Below are positions 1-6,256 of a DNA stretch of 6,256 bases, piece after piece. Where the stretch lies: the NCBI GenBank assembly GCA_024279745.1, contig JAJRRE010000096.1, positions 1 to 6,256 on the forward strand, in the 5' to 3' direction. Made by a program: the position numbers and the translations under genes. The notes under the pieces were generated by a model, which saw nothing but the letters and a program-made list of their open reading frames with translations, had not been told where the DNA came from and did not search any database. This DNA is from Alphaproteobacteria bacterium (GTDB taxonomy: Bacteria > Pseudomonadota > Alphaproteobacteria > Rhizobiales > Hyphomicrobiaceae). Every line of letters starts with the position of its first letter. The first letter of the stretch is position 1.

Positions 1-1876
1 GCAAAAGGGGCTGTCGATTGCCTTCGATCTGGCCACTCATCGCGGTTATGACAGTGATCATCCACGGGTGGCCGGCGATGTTGGTATGGCCGGGGTGGCC
101 ATTGACAGCATCTATGATATGCGCACTTTGTTCGACGGTATTGACTTGAGCGAGATGAGCGTCTCCATGACCATGAACGGTGCTGTCCTGCCGATCCTGG
201 CGCTGTTCATTGTGGCCGGCGAGGAGCAGGGCGTGACGCCTCAGCAGCTGTCGGGTACAATCCAGAACGATATCTTGAAAGAGTTCATGGTGCGCAACAC
301 CTATATCTATCCGCCGGAGCCGTCGATGCGCATTGTCTCCGATATCTTTGCCTTCACCTCAAAACATATGCCGAAGTTTAATTCGATTTCAATCTCCGGC
401 TATCATATGCAAGAAGCTGGTGCCACGGCGGATCTGGAGCTTGCTTATACGTTGGCCGACGGTGTCCAATATGTGCGTGCTGGTGTGGAGGCGGGGCTCG
501 ACATCGACGCCTTTGCGCCGCGCCTGTCGTTCTTCTGGGCCATTGGCATGAATATGTTCATGGAGATTGCCAAGATGCGCGCCGCCCGGGCGCTGTGGGC
601 CAAACTGATCAAAACCGAGTTCGCGCCCAAAGACCCGCGCTCGTTGTCCTTGCGCACCCATTGCCAAACGTCTGGTTGGAGCCTTACCGCGCAGGATGTT
701 TTTAATAATGTGACGCGCACTGGCATTGAAGCAATGGCGGCGACGCAAGGCCACACGCAGTCTTTGCATACCAATGCGCTGGATGAAGCGCTTGCCCTGC
801 CGACGGATTTTAGCGCGCGTATCGCTCGCAACACACAAATATTTTTGCAGCAGGAGAGCGGCACCTGCCGGGTTGCCGATCCCTGGGGCGGCTCGCATTA
901 TGTCGAACGGTTGACCTATGATCTGGCGCAAAAAGCCTGGGCGCATATCGAAGAAATTGAAGCGCTGGGCGGCATGGCCAAGGCGATAGCAGCGGGCATT
1001 CCCAAAATGCGCATTGAAGAAGCCGCCGCCCGCACGCAGGCGCGCATCGATAGCGGTCGGCAAACCATTGTCGGCGTCAATAAGTTCAAGGTCGAAGACG
1101 AGACGCCGCTGGATCTGTTGAGCGTGGACAATAAGGCCGTGCGCGTGCAGCAATTAGCCAAGCTGAAACGGCTGAAGGCCGAGCGCAGTGACGAAGATGT
1201 GGCCACGGCATTGGCGGCACTGAGCCTGGCGGCTCGCTCCGGCACAGGAAATTTGTTGGAGATGGCGGTCAATGCGGCGCGCGCCAAAGCAACTGTTGGT
1301 GAAATATCCTCGGCAATTGAAGACGCTTATGGGCGCCATGTGGCGCAGGCGCAGGCGGTGTCGGGCGTTTACCGGGCGGAGATCGGAACAATGAACGAAG
1401 GCTTGTGTCACGTAATGTCGAAGGTTGAAGCCTTTGAACGAAATGACGGCCGCCGCCCGCGCATTCTGATCGCCAAAATGGGGCAGGATGGCCATGACCG
1501 CGGCCAGAAAGTGATCGCCTCGGCCTTTGCCGATCTGGGCTTTGATGTCGATATCGGTCCGCTGTTTGCGACCCCCGATGAGGCGGCGCGCCAGGCAGTG
1601 GAAAATGATGTGCATGTGATTGGCGTATCGTCGCTGGCGGCCGGGCATTTAACGCTGGTGCCACAACTTAAGCAGGCGCTGACAGCTGAGGGACGTCCCG
1701 ATATCATGATTGTTGTTGGCGGTGTGATCCCGCCGCAGGACTATGCGACGCTGATCGGCGAAGGCGCCGTTGCCGTGTTTGGTCCGGGCACAAATATTCC
1801 TCATGCCGCCGTGGATCTCATTGATAAACTCAACGCGCAATTGGGTTATGAGAGTGAGCCCGATGGCGCGCAATAG
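1..1876 (+). CDS. scpA: Methylmalonyl-CoA mutase, large/catalytic subunit (5'-truncated by window edge)
   Basis: This enzyme interconverts (R)-methylmalonyl-CoA and succinyl-CoA with adenosylcobalamin, the last step of propionyl-CoA assimilation in the cytoplasm. The reading frame is open from base 2 and ends at TAG 1874-1876, giving about 624 residues. Compared with the usual 710-720 residues, roughly the first 95-100 are missing because the gene starts before the window; GTG 68 is an internal Val codon, not the start. The visible TIM-barrel domain opens with GLSIAFDLATHRGYDSDHPR, followed by GTIQNDILKEFMVRNTY and FNSISISGYHMQEAGA. The substrate-contacting Arg lies in LRTHCQTSGWSL (codon 653-655) and the His in QSLHTN (codon 767-769). 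The Arg argues for methylmalonyl- rather than isobutyryl-CoA mutase. The C-terminal B12 domain has KMGQDGHDRG, whose His (codon 1493-1495) is the lower axial cobalt ligand, plus GVSSLAAGH and GGVIPPQDY. The gene may also be named mutB, mcmA or bhbA. No meaB-type chaperone gene follows; the next gene converges. Confidence 0.97.
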   Translation, partial: QKGLSIAFDLATHRGYDSDHPRVAGDVGMAGVAIDSIYDMRTLFDGIDLSEMSVSMTMNGAVLPILALFIVAGEEQGVTPQQLSGTIQNDILKEFMVRNTYIYPPEPSMRIVSDIFAFTSKHMPKFNSISISGYHMQEAGATADLELAYTLADGVQYVRAGVEAGLDIDAFAPRLSFFWAIGMNMFMEIAKMRAARALWAKLIKTEFAPKDPRSLSLRTHCQTSGWSLTAQDVFNNVTRTGIEAMAATQGHTQSLHTNALDEALALPTDFSARIARNTQIFLQQESGTCRVADPWGGSHYVERLTYDLAQKAWAHIEEIEALGGMAKAIAAGIPKMRIEEAAARTQARIDSGRQTIVGVNKFKVEDETPLDLLSVDNKAVRVQQLAKLKRLKAERSDEDVATALAALSLAARSGTGNLLEMAVNAARAKATVGEISSAIEDAYGRHVAQAQAVSGVYRAEIGTMNEGLCHVMSKVEAFERNDGRRPRILIAKMGQDGHDRGQKVIASAFADLGFDVDIGPLFATPDEAARQAVENDVHVIGVSSLAAGHLTLVPQLKQALTAEGRPDIMIVVGGVIPPQDYATLIGEGAVAVFGPGTNIPHAAVDLIDKLNAQLGYESEPDGAQ

Positions 1877-1934
1877 TCAGGGCAGCCCGACAAATGGGCG
1901 TATGAGGAATAGTAAAGTCTGGGGACGACCAAAT

Positions 1935-1950
1935 AACGCTGCGCGTTTTT
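1935..1950 (+). terminator. Weak hairpin plus T-run between convergent genes
   Basis: AACGC (1935-1939) can pair with GCGTT (1943-1947) across a TGC loop, and a run of five T (1946-1950) overlaps and follows the stem. This lies about 60 bases after the mutase stop codon and overlaps the panC stop codon (TAA on the minus strand, 1949-1951). The five-pair stem is short for an intrinsic terminator, so it may act weakly or not at all. An even weaker imperfect hairpin sits at 1876-1891 without a T-run. Confidence 0.3.
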
Positions 1951-2788
1951 ACTTCACCGCGCAATTGTCGATGAGGCGGGTTTTGCCGAGCCAGGCGGCG
2001 GCGAGCACGCGCAACGGGCGATCACCCCTGGTTTTAACAGCGCCAAGCGTTGCCGCATCGCGCACTTCGACATAATCGACTTTAAAGCCAGCTTTGGTTA
2101 GGGCTTTGGCGGCATTGGCAGCGGCCGGGCCTATGCGGCCTCCTGCGGCGATCTTGCCGGCGATGGTTTTGATTTGCGCATAAAGCATCGGGGCCAAAGC
2201 GCGTTGTTCGGCGTTCAGATAAACATTGCGCGAGGACATCGCCAAACCGCCGCGTTCGCGTATAGTTGGGGCGCCGATTATTTTCAAGGGTAGATCAAGG
2301 TCGCGCACGGTCTGGCGAATGACCTGCAATTGTTGATAATCTTTCTCACCGAAGATGGCGATATCGGGCGTGACCTGGGTGAACAGTTTAGTGCAAATGG
2401 TGGCAACGCCGGTAAAGAATTGCGGGCGAAACTGCGTTTCCATTTCAAGTGCGGCACCGGCGGGAACAATGGTTGTGGCGAAGTTTTCCGGATAGACCTG
2501 GGCGAGCGACGGCGCCCAGACCGTATCGATGCCGATATCGTCCAGCAGCGCCAGGTCGGCCTTTAGATCGCGCGGATAGCGGGCCAGATCTTCATGCGGG
2601 GCAAATTGTGCCGGATTAACAAAAATCGAGACAACCGCGCGATCACATTTCTTTGTGGCCAGCCGCGCCAGCCGTAAATGCCCCTCATGCAGCGCGCCCA
2701 TCGTTGGCAATAAGGCAATGGTCTCGCCGCTGGAGCGCCAGATTGCGATCTGCTTGCGCAGTGCTGCAAGCTTACGGATGACGGTCAT
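1949..2788 (-). CDS. panC: Pantothenate synthetase (pantoate--beta-alanine ligase)
   Basis: PanC condenses (R)-pantoate with beta-alanine using ATP, releasing AMP and PPi, the last step of pantothenate synthesis for CoA in the cytoplasm. The protein is 279 residues when read from ATG 2788, close to the family norm of about 280. Family marks in order are PTMGALHEGH at 28-37 (the HIGH-type ATP motif with His34 and His37), FVNPAQF at 56-62 (Gln for pantoate), FFTGVATICTKLF near 124-136, FGEKDYQQ at 146-153 and MSSRN at 184-188 (KMSKS-like). From this ATG the distance to PTMG equals that of E. coli PanC as I recall it, which is why I prefer it to the in-frame TTG at 2800, which would add four residues. 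A weak GAG (2796-2798) lies seven bases before the ATG. The gene stands alone: panB is not beside it, the mutase gene converges on its 3' end, and putA diverges upstream. Confidence 0.97.
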   Translation of the reverse strand: MTVIRKLAALRKQIAIWRSSGETIALLPTMGALHEGHLRLARLATKKCDRAVVSIFVNPAQFAPHEDLARYPRDLKADLALLDDIGIDTVWAPSLAQVYPENFATTIVPAGAALEMETQFRPQFFTGVATICTKLFTQVTPDIAIFGEKDYQQLQVIRQTVRDLDLPLKIIGAPTIRERGGLAMSSRNVYLNAEQRALAPMLYAQIKTIAGKIAAGGRIGPAAANAAKALTKAGFKVDYVEVRDAATLGAVKTRGDRPLRVLAAAWLGKTRLIDNCAVK

Positions 2789-2871
2789 TCTATCACTCAA
2801 TGTCGAAACTTTCTGGTCTTCTTGCCGTTGCGATCCGCTTGGATTGCAGGGCGGCTAAACACCTCGAATCG

Positions 2872-2900
2872 ACCATATCAATTCGCTGAGATCAAGCCAA
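2872..2900 (-). promoter_or_regulatory. Candidate sigma-70 promoter for panC
   Basis: On the minus strand TTGGCT (2900-2895) and TATGGT (2877-2872) are separated by exactly 17 bases, each matching four of six consensus positions. A transcript would start near 2865, leaving a leader of roughly 75-80 bases before ATG 2788. The -35 element is one half of the palindrome at 2894-2907, so a protein bound there would be placed to block or assist polymerase. The call rests on motif matching by eye only. Confidence 0.35.
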
Positions 2901-2914
2901 TTGGCTTTTGCCAA
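2894..2914. promoter_or_regulatory. 14-base palindrome with an extra half-site (possible operator)
   Basis: AAGCCAATTGGCTT (2894-2907) is a perfect palindrome. Its right arm TTGGC (2901-2905) can alternatively pair with GCCAA at 2910-2914 across a TTTT spacer, so three half-sites alternate in orientation within 21 bases. A perfect dyad on the putative panC -35 element suggests a dimeric regulator site, but no regulator can be named from sequence alone and no regulator gene is in the window. Confidence 0.45.
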
Positions 2915-2984
2915 AATGAGCAGCTAAAGATGTGCTCAGCTATTTCATCAAGTCGGCAGGCAGCTTATGCTCAGGCCAAATGAG
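2910..2984 (+). repeat. Two pairs of interspersed short direct repeats
   Basis: GCCAAAATGAG (2910-2920) recurs as GCCAAATGAG (2975-2984) with one A fewer, and TGCTCAG (2933-2939) recurs exactly at 2968-2974. The two motifs appear in opposite order in the two blocks, so this is not a simple duplication. Recurrence of two different words between divergent promoters is compatible with multiple binding sites for one or two regulators, but could be partly chance. Confidence 0.45.
2917..2938. repeat. Spaced inverted repeat TGAGCA-N10-TGCTCA
   Basis: TGAGCA (2917-2922) and TGCTCA (2933-2938) are exact inverted copies separated by ten bases, with arm centres about 16 bases apart. It could be an operator dyad or the stem of a hairpin with a long loop; no T-run follows, so it is not an intrinsic terminator. 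A third copy of TGCTCA stands at 2968-2973. Confidence 0.45.
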
Positions 2985-2993
2985 TCGCGCGGC

Positions 2994-3045
2994 GGCAAGA
3001 TATGGGGGCAAGCTATGGCGGCACGGTATAGTGTTTTGCTATGAT
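2994..3045 (+). repeat. Phased 13-base repeat upstream of putA
   Basis: Units start at 2994, 3007, 3020 and 3033, each exactly 13 bases after the last: GGCAAGATATGGG, GGCAAGCTATGGC, GGCACGGTATAGT and GTTTTGCTATGAT. Units 1 and 2 match at 11 of 13 positions, units 2 and 3 at 9 of 13, and unit 4 shares mainly the GCTATG core with unit 2. TATG or TATA occupies positions 8-11 of every unit. The last unit coincides with the putative extended -10 element of putA. The array could be an iteron-like operator or decayed tandem duplication; the function is unknown. Confidence 0.55.
3037..3045 (+). promoter_or_regulatory. Candidate extended -10 promoter element for putA
   Basis: TGCTATGAT fits the extended -10 pattern TGnTATAAT, with five of six matches in the hexamer at 3040-3045. 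No good -35 hexamer lies 16-18 bases upstream, as is common for extended -10 promoters. A start near 3052 would give a leader of about 100 bases before ATG 3156. A second AT-rich hexamer, TATAGT, lies at 3027-3032. Confidence 0.35.
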
Positions 3046-3075
3046 AGAACCGCCAAAGGGCACAGCGCCAACACT

Positions 3076-3108
3076 TCAGAACGACAGGTCCGCGTCAGAA
3101 CGGCACGG
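3076..3108 (+). repeat. Direct repeat TCAGAACG in the putA leader
   Basis: TCAGAACG occurs at 3076-3083 and 3095-3102, 19 bases apart start to start, and similarity continues into GACAGG versus GGCACGG. The spacing is close to two helical turns. The pair lies downstream of the candidate putA start site, so if it binds a protein it would most simply act as a roadblock or repressor site. Confidence 0.4.
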
Positions 3109-3129
3109 GCTAGTATGACTAATTGCCTG

Positions 3130-3146
3130 CACCACCACCACAGGAG
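3130..3146 (+). promoter_or_regulatory. putA ribosome binding site preceded by a CAC repeat
   Basis: AGGAG (3142-3146) stands nine bases before ATG 3156, a strong Shine-Dalgarno match that fixes the putA start. Immediately upstream are four CAC triplets (3130-3141), an unstructured purine-poor stretch that could help ribosome access. An in-frame TAA at 3120-3122 excludes any longer N-terminus. Confidence 0.8.
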
Positions 3147-3155
3147 TTGACGATC

Positions 3156-6100
3156 ATGCGCGAAATCTGGGAAGCGCCGACGGTCGAGGATCACAAGCTT
3201 GCTCAACAGGAGCGGGCCGGCCTGCCGCCGCGTGAAGAGATTGCGTCCTATCATTTGGCCAGCGAACAGGACGTTATGGGCCAGTTGATCGAGCGGGCGG
3301 TTTATACTTCTGATGAGCGCGCGAGGATCAACAAGATCGCTCAAAGTCTGGCACGGGCGGCGCGCGATGGGCGGTTTACGCAAGGCGGTGTCGACGCTTT
3401 AATGCATGAATATGGCCTGACAAATGAAGAAGGCACGATGTTGATGTGTCTTGCCGAAGCGCTGCTGCGCATTCCCGACAAAGCCACCGCCGATGCGCTG
3501 ATCGCAGAAAAAATCGGCGAGGGACATTGGGCCGATCATTTGGGACAGTCGCCATCGACGTTTGTCAACGCCTCGACTTGGGGCCTGATGCTAACTGGCA
3601 AAGTGGTGAAGCTGAAAGACGCGGCAGGCACCGATCCGCTCAGCGCGCTGAAACGGTTGGTGGCGCGCTCGGGGGAGCCGGTTATTCGCAATGCCCTGCG
3701 CCATGCAATGAAAATGATGGCCAAACAATTCGTGCTCGGGCGCAGTATTGATGAAGCCTTGTCCAGATCAGCCTCCTATGCAGCGCAGGGCTATCTGTTT
3801 TCTTATGATATGTTGGGCGAAGCGGCGATGACACAGGCCGATGCGGATGCTTACTTTGCAAAATATATGAGCGCGGTCGAAGCGATCGGCAGCCAAGCCG
3901 GCCCGCTGGCAAGTGTGCACCGTGATGTATTGATGACGCGCCCCAGTCTGTCGGTAAAACTGTCGGCCATTCATCCGCGCTTTGAGCCGGGCAAGGAAGA
4001 GCGGTTGCGCCGCGAATTGTTGCCCAAGCTGATTGAACTGGCGCGGGCGTGCGCGAATAACGGCTTGATGCTCACAATCGACGCCGAAGAGCAAACCAAA
4101 CTTGATTTGACATTGGGGGTGTTTGGCGAGGCGTTCGCGCATGAAACGCTAGCGCAGTGGGAAGGCTTTGGCATAGCGGTGCAGGCCTATTCCAAGCGGG
4201 CGATCCCGACATTGCGCTGGCTGAAACGCTTGTCGGCGGCGAGCGATAAGCGCATCCCGTTACGGCTGGTTAAAGGCGCCTATTGGGACAGCGAAATTAA
4301 ATGGGCGCAGATGGCCGGGCTCGACAGCTATCCGGTGTTCACGCGCAAATTGCACACCGATGTGTCTTACCTGGCGGCGATGCGCTTCACACTGTCTGAT
4401 CCGGCGGCGTTCTTCCCCCAATTTGCTTCTCACAATGCGCATAGTGTGGCGGCCGCTTGCGTGGCGGCAGGCCGGACGCCGTTCGAATTTCAGCGCCTGC
4501 ACGGCATGGGCATGGCGCTGTACAGCGAAGTAATTGGCACCGAAAAACTTGACAAGCCGTGCCGGATTTATGCGCCCGTGGGCGGCCATGAAGATCTGCT
4601 GGCTTATTTGATCCGCCGCCTTTTGGAGAACGGCGCCAATACTTCTTTTGTCAACCGATTGGCAGATGATGCCGCGCCGCTTGAGGACATTATTCGCGAT
4701 CCGGTTGAGAGCGCACAATTGGAACGCGAAATGACACCTGATGCCGCCGCGCCGGCTTTGCCCAGCCCGCGCGATATCTTTTTGCCTGAGCGCAAAGCCG
4801 CCGCCGCAGTGGCCCTGAGTGAGCCGTTTGTACGCAACCAGCTGGAAGAGAAAATCGCCGAGGCGCTGAAGGAGACCTATGCCGCCGGACCGATCGTCAT
4901 TGGCGAGGCGTTAGTGGAGGGCGAAGACGCAGCACTGGTTTTGTGCCCCCATGACCGGCGCCAAAGGATTGGATCGGTACGGCATGCGGGCGCCCCCGAC
5001 ATCGAAGCGGCAGTGACAGCCGCTACGGGTGCGGCTCCCGCCTGGGATCAGCTAGGAGCGGCGGCGCGTGCCGCTTGCCTGGAGCGCACCGCCGAGTTGA
5101 TGGAGCGCGATTGGGTTAAACTATGCGCGGTGATTGTGCGCGAGGCAGGTAAGACGCTGGATAATGCGCAAGGTGATATCCGCGAAGCTGTGGATTTTTT
5201 GCGCTATTACGCTGCTCAGGCGCGCCATCTGATGGAAGCGCCACAAGGCCTGCAAAGCCCAACCGGCGAAACCAATGTTTTGAGCCTGCATGGGCGCGGT
5301 CCGTTTGTGTGCATTTCACCGTGGAATTTTCCCGTTGCTATTTTCACCGGCCAGATCGCTGCGGCATTGGCAGCTGGCAATCCTGTGTTAGCAAAACCCG
5401 CTGCGCAAACCCCGCTCACTGCATTCCTGGCCGTGCAGCTCTTCTTGGAAGCCGGCGTGCCGCCCGATGTGCTGCAGTTATTGCCCGGCGGGGGCGATGT
5501 CGGCGCGGCTTTAGTCAAAGATCCGCGTATTGCCGGTGTTGCTTTTACGGGCTCCAACAGCACCGCCTGGGCGATTCAACAAGAGCTGGCAAAACGGCGC
5601 GGGCCCCTTATTCCGTTTCTGGCAGAGACCGGCGGCATCAATGCCATGATCGTCGATTCAAGTGCTCTGCCGGAACAAGTTGTACGCGACCTTGTGCGCT
5701 CGGCTTTTGACAGCGCCGGACAACGCTGTTCGGCGGCGCGGGTTGTATTTTTGCAGGACGATATTGCCGATGAAATCATTGAAATGTTGATCGGCGCCAC
5801 GGCAGCGCTCGATATCGGTGATCCGCTCGACTATGCCACAGACGTTGGGCCGGTAATCGACGAAGCGGCGCAAGAATTTCTCGATGCGCATAAATTCAAA
5901 ATGCAATCGATTGGGCGCGAGCTTTATAACGGCCCTGTCCCGGATCATTGCGAGCCAGGGACCTATGTTTCGCCGGCCATCTATGAAATCGATCATCTGG
6001 CCTTGCTGGAGCGTGAAGTCTTTGGCCCAATCCTGCATGTGATCCGTTACCGCGCGGGGGGGATCCATGACGTTTGCGCGGCGATCAATGCCAGTGGCTA

Positions 6101-6256
6101 TGGTCTAACGCTTGGCTTGCACAGCCGTATTGATAGCGTTGCTGATACTGTTGCCGCGCATGCTCGGGTCGGTAATCTTTATGTTAACCGTGACCAGATC
6201 GGCGCCGTGGTTGGCGTCCAGCCGTTCGGCGGCGAAGGGCTGTCGGGGACAGGTCC
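3156..6256 (+). CDS. putA: Bifunctional proline dehydrogenase / pyrroline-5-carboxylate dehydrogenase PutA (3'-truncated by window edge)
   Basis: PutA oxidises proline to pyrroline-5-carboxylate with FAD, passing electrons to membrane quinone, then oxidises the product to glutamate with NAD. The frame is open for 1033 codons and leaves the window without a stop. The start is ATG with AGGAG nine bases upstream. Residues 1-88 form a charged N-terminus with no ribbon-helix-helix domain, so self-repression as in E. coli PutA is not expected. The alpha domain follows (MLMCLAEALLRIPDKAT, FVNASTWGLMLTGK). The proline dehydrogenase barrel has Lys268 in SVKLSAIHP, Asp309 in DAEEQ, RLVKGAYWDSEI, Tyr472 and Arg487-Arg488 in IRRLLENGANTSF, spaced as in E. 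coli (Lys329, Asp370, Tyr540, Arg555, Arg556). The aldehyde dehydrogenase domain has ISPWNFP at 720-726, FTGS at 797-800, general-base Glu824 in AETGG, nucleophile Cys858 in GQRCSA, EVFGP from 954 and FGGEGLSGTG at the edge. All key residues visible are intact. Confidence 0.98.
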   Translation, partial: MREIWEAPTVEDHKLAQQERAGLPPREEIASYHLASEQDVMGQLIERAVYTSDERARINKIAQSLARAARDGRFTQGGVDALMHEYGLTNEEGTMLMCLAEALLRIPDKATADALIAEKIGEGHWADHLGQSPSTFVNASTWGLMLTGKVVKLKDAAGTDPLSALKRLVARSGEPVIRNALRHAMKMMAKQFVLGRSIDEALSRSASYAAQGYLFSYDMLGEAAMTQADADAYFAKYMSAVEAIGSQAGPLASVHRDVLMTRPSLSVKLSAIHPRFEPGKEERLRRELLPKLIELARACANNGLMLTIDAEEQTKLDLTLGVFGEAFAHETLAQWEGFGIAVQAYSKRAIPTLRWLKRLSAASDKRIPLRLVKGAYWDSEIKWAQMAGLDSYPVFTRKLHTDVSYLAAMRFTLSDPAAFFPQFASHNAHSVAAACVAAGRTPFEFQRLHGMGMALYSEVIGTEKLDKPCRIYAPVGGHEDLLAYLIRRLLENGANTSFVNRLADDAAPLEDIIRDPVESAQLEREMTPDAAAPALPSPRDIFLPERKAAAAVALSEPFVRNQLEEKIAEALKETYAAGPIVIGEALVEGEDAALVLCPHDRRQRIGSVRHAGAPDIEAAVTAATGAAPAWDQLGAAARAACLERTAELMERDWVKLCAVIVREAGKTLDNAQGDIREAVDFLRYYAAQARHLMEAPQGLQSPTGETNVLSLHGRGPFVCISPWNFPVAIFTGQIAAALAAGNPVLAKPAAQTPLTAFLAVQLFLEAGVPPDVLQLLPGGGDVGAALVKDPRIAGVAFTGSNSTAWAIQQELAKRRGPLIPFLAETGGINAMIVDSSALPEQVVRDLVRSAFDSAGQRCSAARVVFLQDDIADEIIEMLIGATAALDIGDPLDYATDVGPVIDEAAQEFLDAHKFKMQSIGRELYNGPVPDHCEPGTYVSPAIYEIDHLALLEREVFGPILHVIRYRAGGIHDVCAAINASGYGLTLGLHSRIDSVADTVAAHARVGNLYVNRDQIGAVVGVQPFGGEGLSGTG

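Larger units (their letters stand above)
2789..3155. other. Divergent panC-putA intergenic region without a gene
   Basis: About 370 bases separate the two divergent start codons. I see no convincing coding sequence on either strand: the 72-codon GTG frame at 2932-3150 has no ribosome binding site and an amino-acid content unlike a real protein. No tRNA-like cloverleaf or riboswitch core was recognised. The stretch instead holds candidate promoters for both genes, a 14-base perfect palindrome, a spaced inverted repeat, and three sets of short direct repeats, listed separately. In many alphaproteobacteria an Lrp-type regulator gene (putR) sits divergent to putA; here that place is taken by panC. 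Confidence 0.8.

Noticed and set aside
389..1648. Two long end-to-end minus-strand open frames (254 and 164 codons) antisense to the mutase gene
   Set aside because: They share one frame opposite a strongly conserved gene, and their Arg/His/Gly-rich translations resemble no family. They are explained by the codon bias of the sense gene.
1876..1891. Imperfect hairpin directly after the mutase stop as a terminator
   Set aside because: The stem has mismatches, only about five scattered pairs, and no T-run follows.
2932..3150. 72-codon plus-strand frame starting with GTG in the intergenic region
   Set aside because: There is no ribosome binding site, the composition is odd (ending in a run of His encoded by the CAC repeat), and the frame overlaps the repeat array, promoter and putA ribosome binding site.
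3039..3383. Minus-strand 114-codon frame running across the putA start
   Set aside because: Most of it is antisense to conserved putA coding sequence and it shows no recognisable motif.
3446..3751. Plus-strand 101-codon frame inside putA
   Set aside because: It lies out of frame within the conserved alpha domain of PutA and has a low-complexity Arg/Ser-rich translation, so it is a shadow frame.
6053..6064. Possible frameshift at a seven-G run in putA
   Set aside because: The reading frame before it (FGPILHVIRY) and after it (INASGYGLTLG) is the same and matches PutA, so there is no frameshift.
1..6256. A hidden novel multi-gene system, mobile element or CRISPR array
   Set aside because: Over 90 percent of the window is three canonical metabolic genes; no transposase, integrase, terminal inverted repeats, spacer-repeat arrays or unknown conserved genes were seen.

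Overview
The window looks like an ordinary stretch of a proteobacterial chromosome, most likely alphaproteobacterial. The base composition is moderately GC-rich, and all three genes are close matches to well-known metabolic families. The taxonomic call is an inference from protein style (the FFTGVAT variant in PanC, and a PutA without an N-terminal DNA-binding domain); no rRNA or marker gene is present to settle it.

Layout: bases 1-1876 (+) carry the 3' five-sixths or so of a B12-dependent methylmalonyl-CoA mutase; its N-terminus lies upstream of the window. A gap of about 70 bases follows, with a weak terminator-like hairpin between two convergent genes. Bases 1949-2788 (-) carry a complete pantothenate synthetase gene, panC. 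A divergent intergenic region of about 370 bases (2789-3155) has no gene but is rich in short repeats and palindromes and holds plausible promoters for both flanking genes. Bases 3156-6256 (+) carry the first 1033 codons of a bifunctional proline dehydrogenase / pyrroline-5-carboxylate dehydrogenase, putA, which runs uninterrupted off the right edge.

How the genes relate: methylmalonyl-CoA mutase feeds propionyl-CoA carbon into succinyl-CoA. PanC makes pantothenate, the precursor of the CoA that such thioesters need. PutA oxidises proline to glutamate and passes electrons to the quinone pool and NAD. They are not one operon: mutase and panC converge, and panC and putA diverge. Any functional link is loose.

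I found no mobile element, CRISPR array, RNA gene, phage gene or novel multi-gene system. The parts most worth a second look are the repeat-dense panC-putA intergenic region, including a phased 13-base repeat that runs into a putative extended -10 promoter element of putA, and the residue spacing in PutA, which predicts a long (type B-like) protein extending well past the window.
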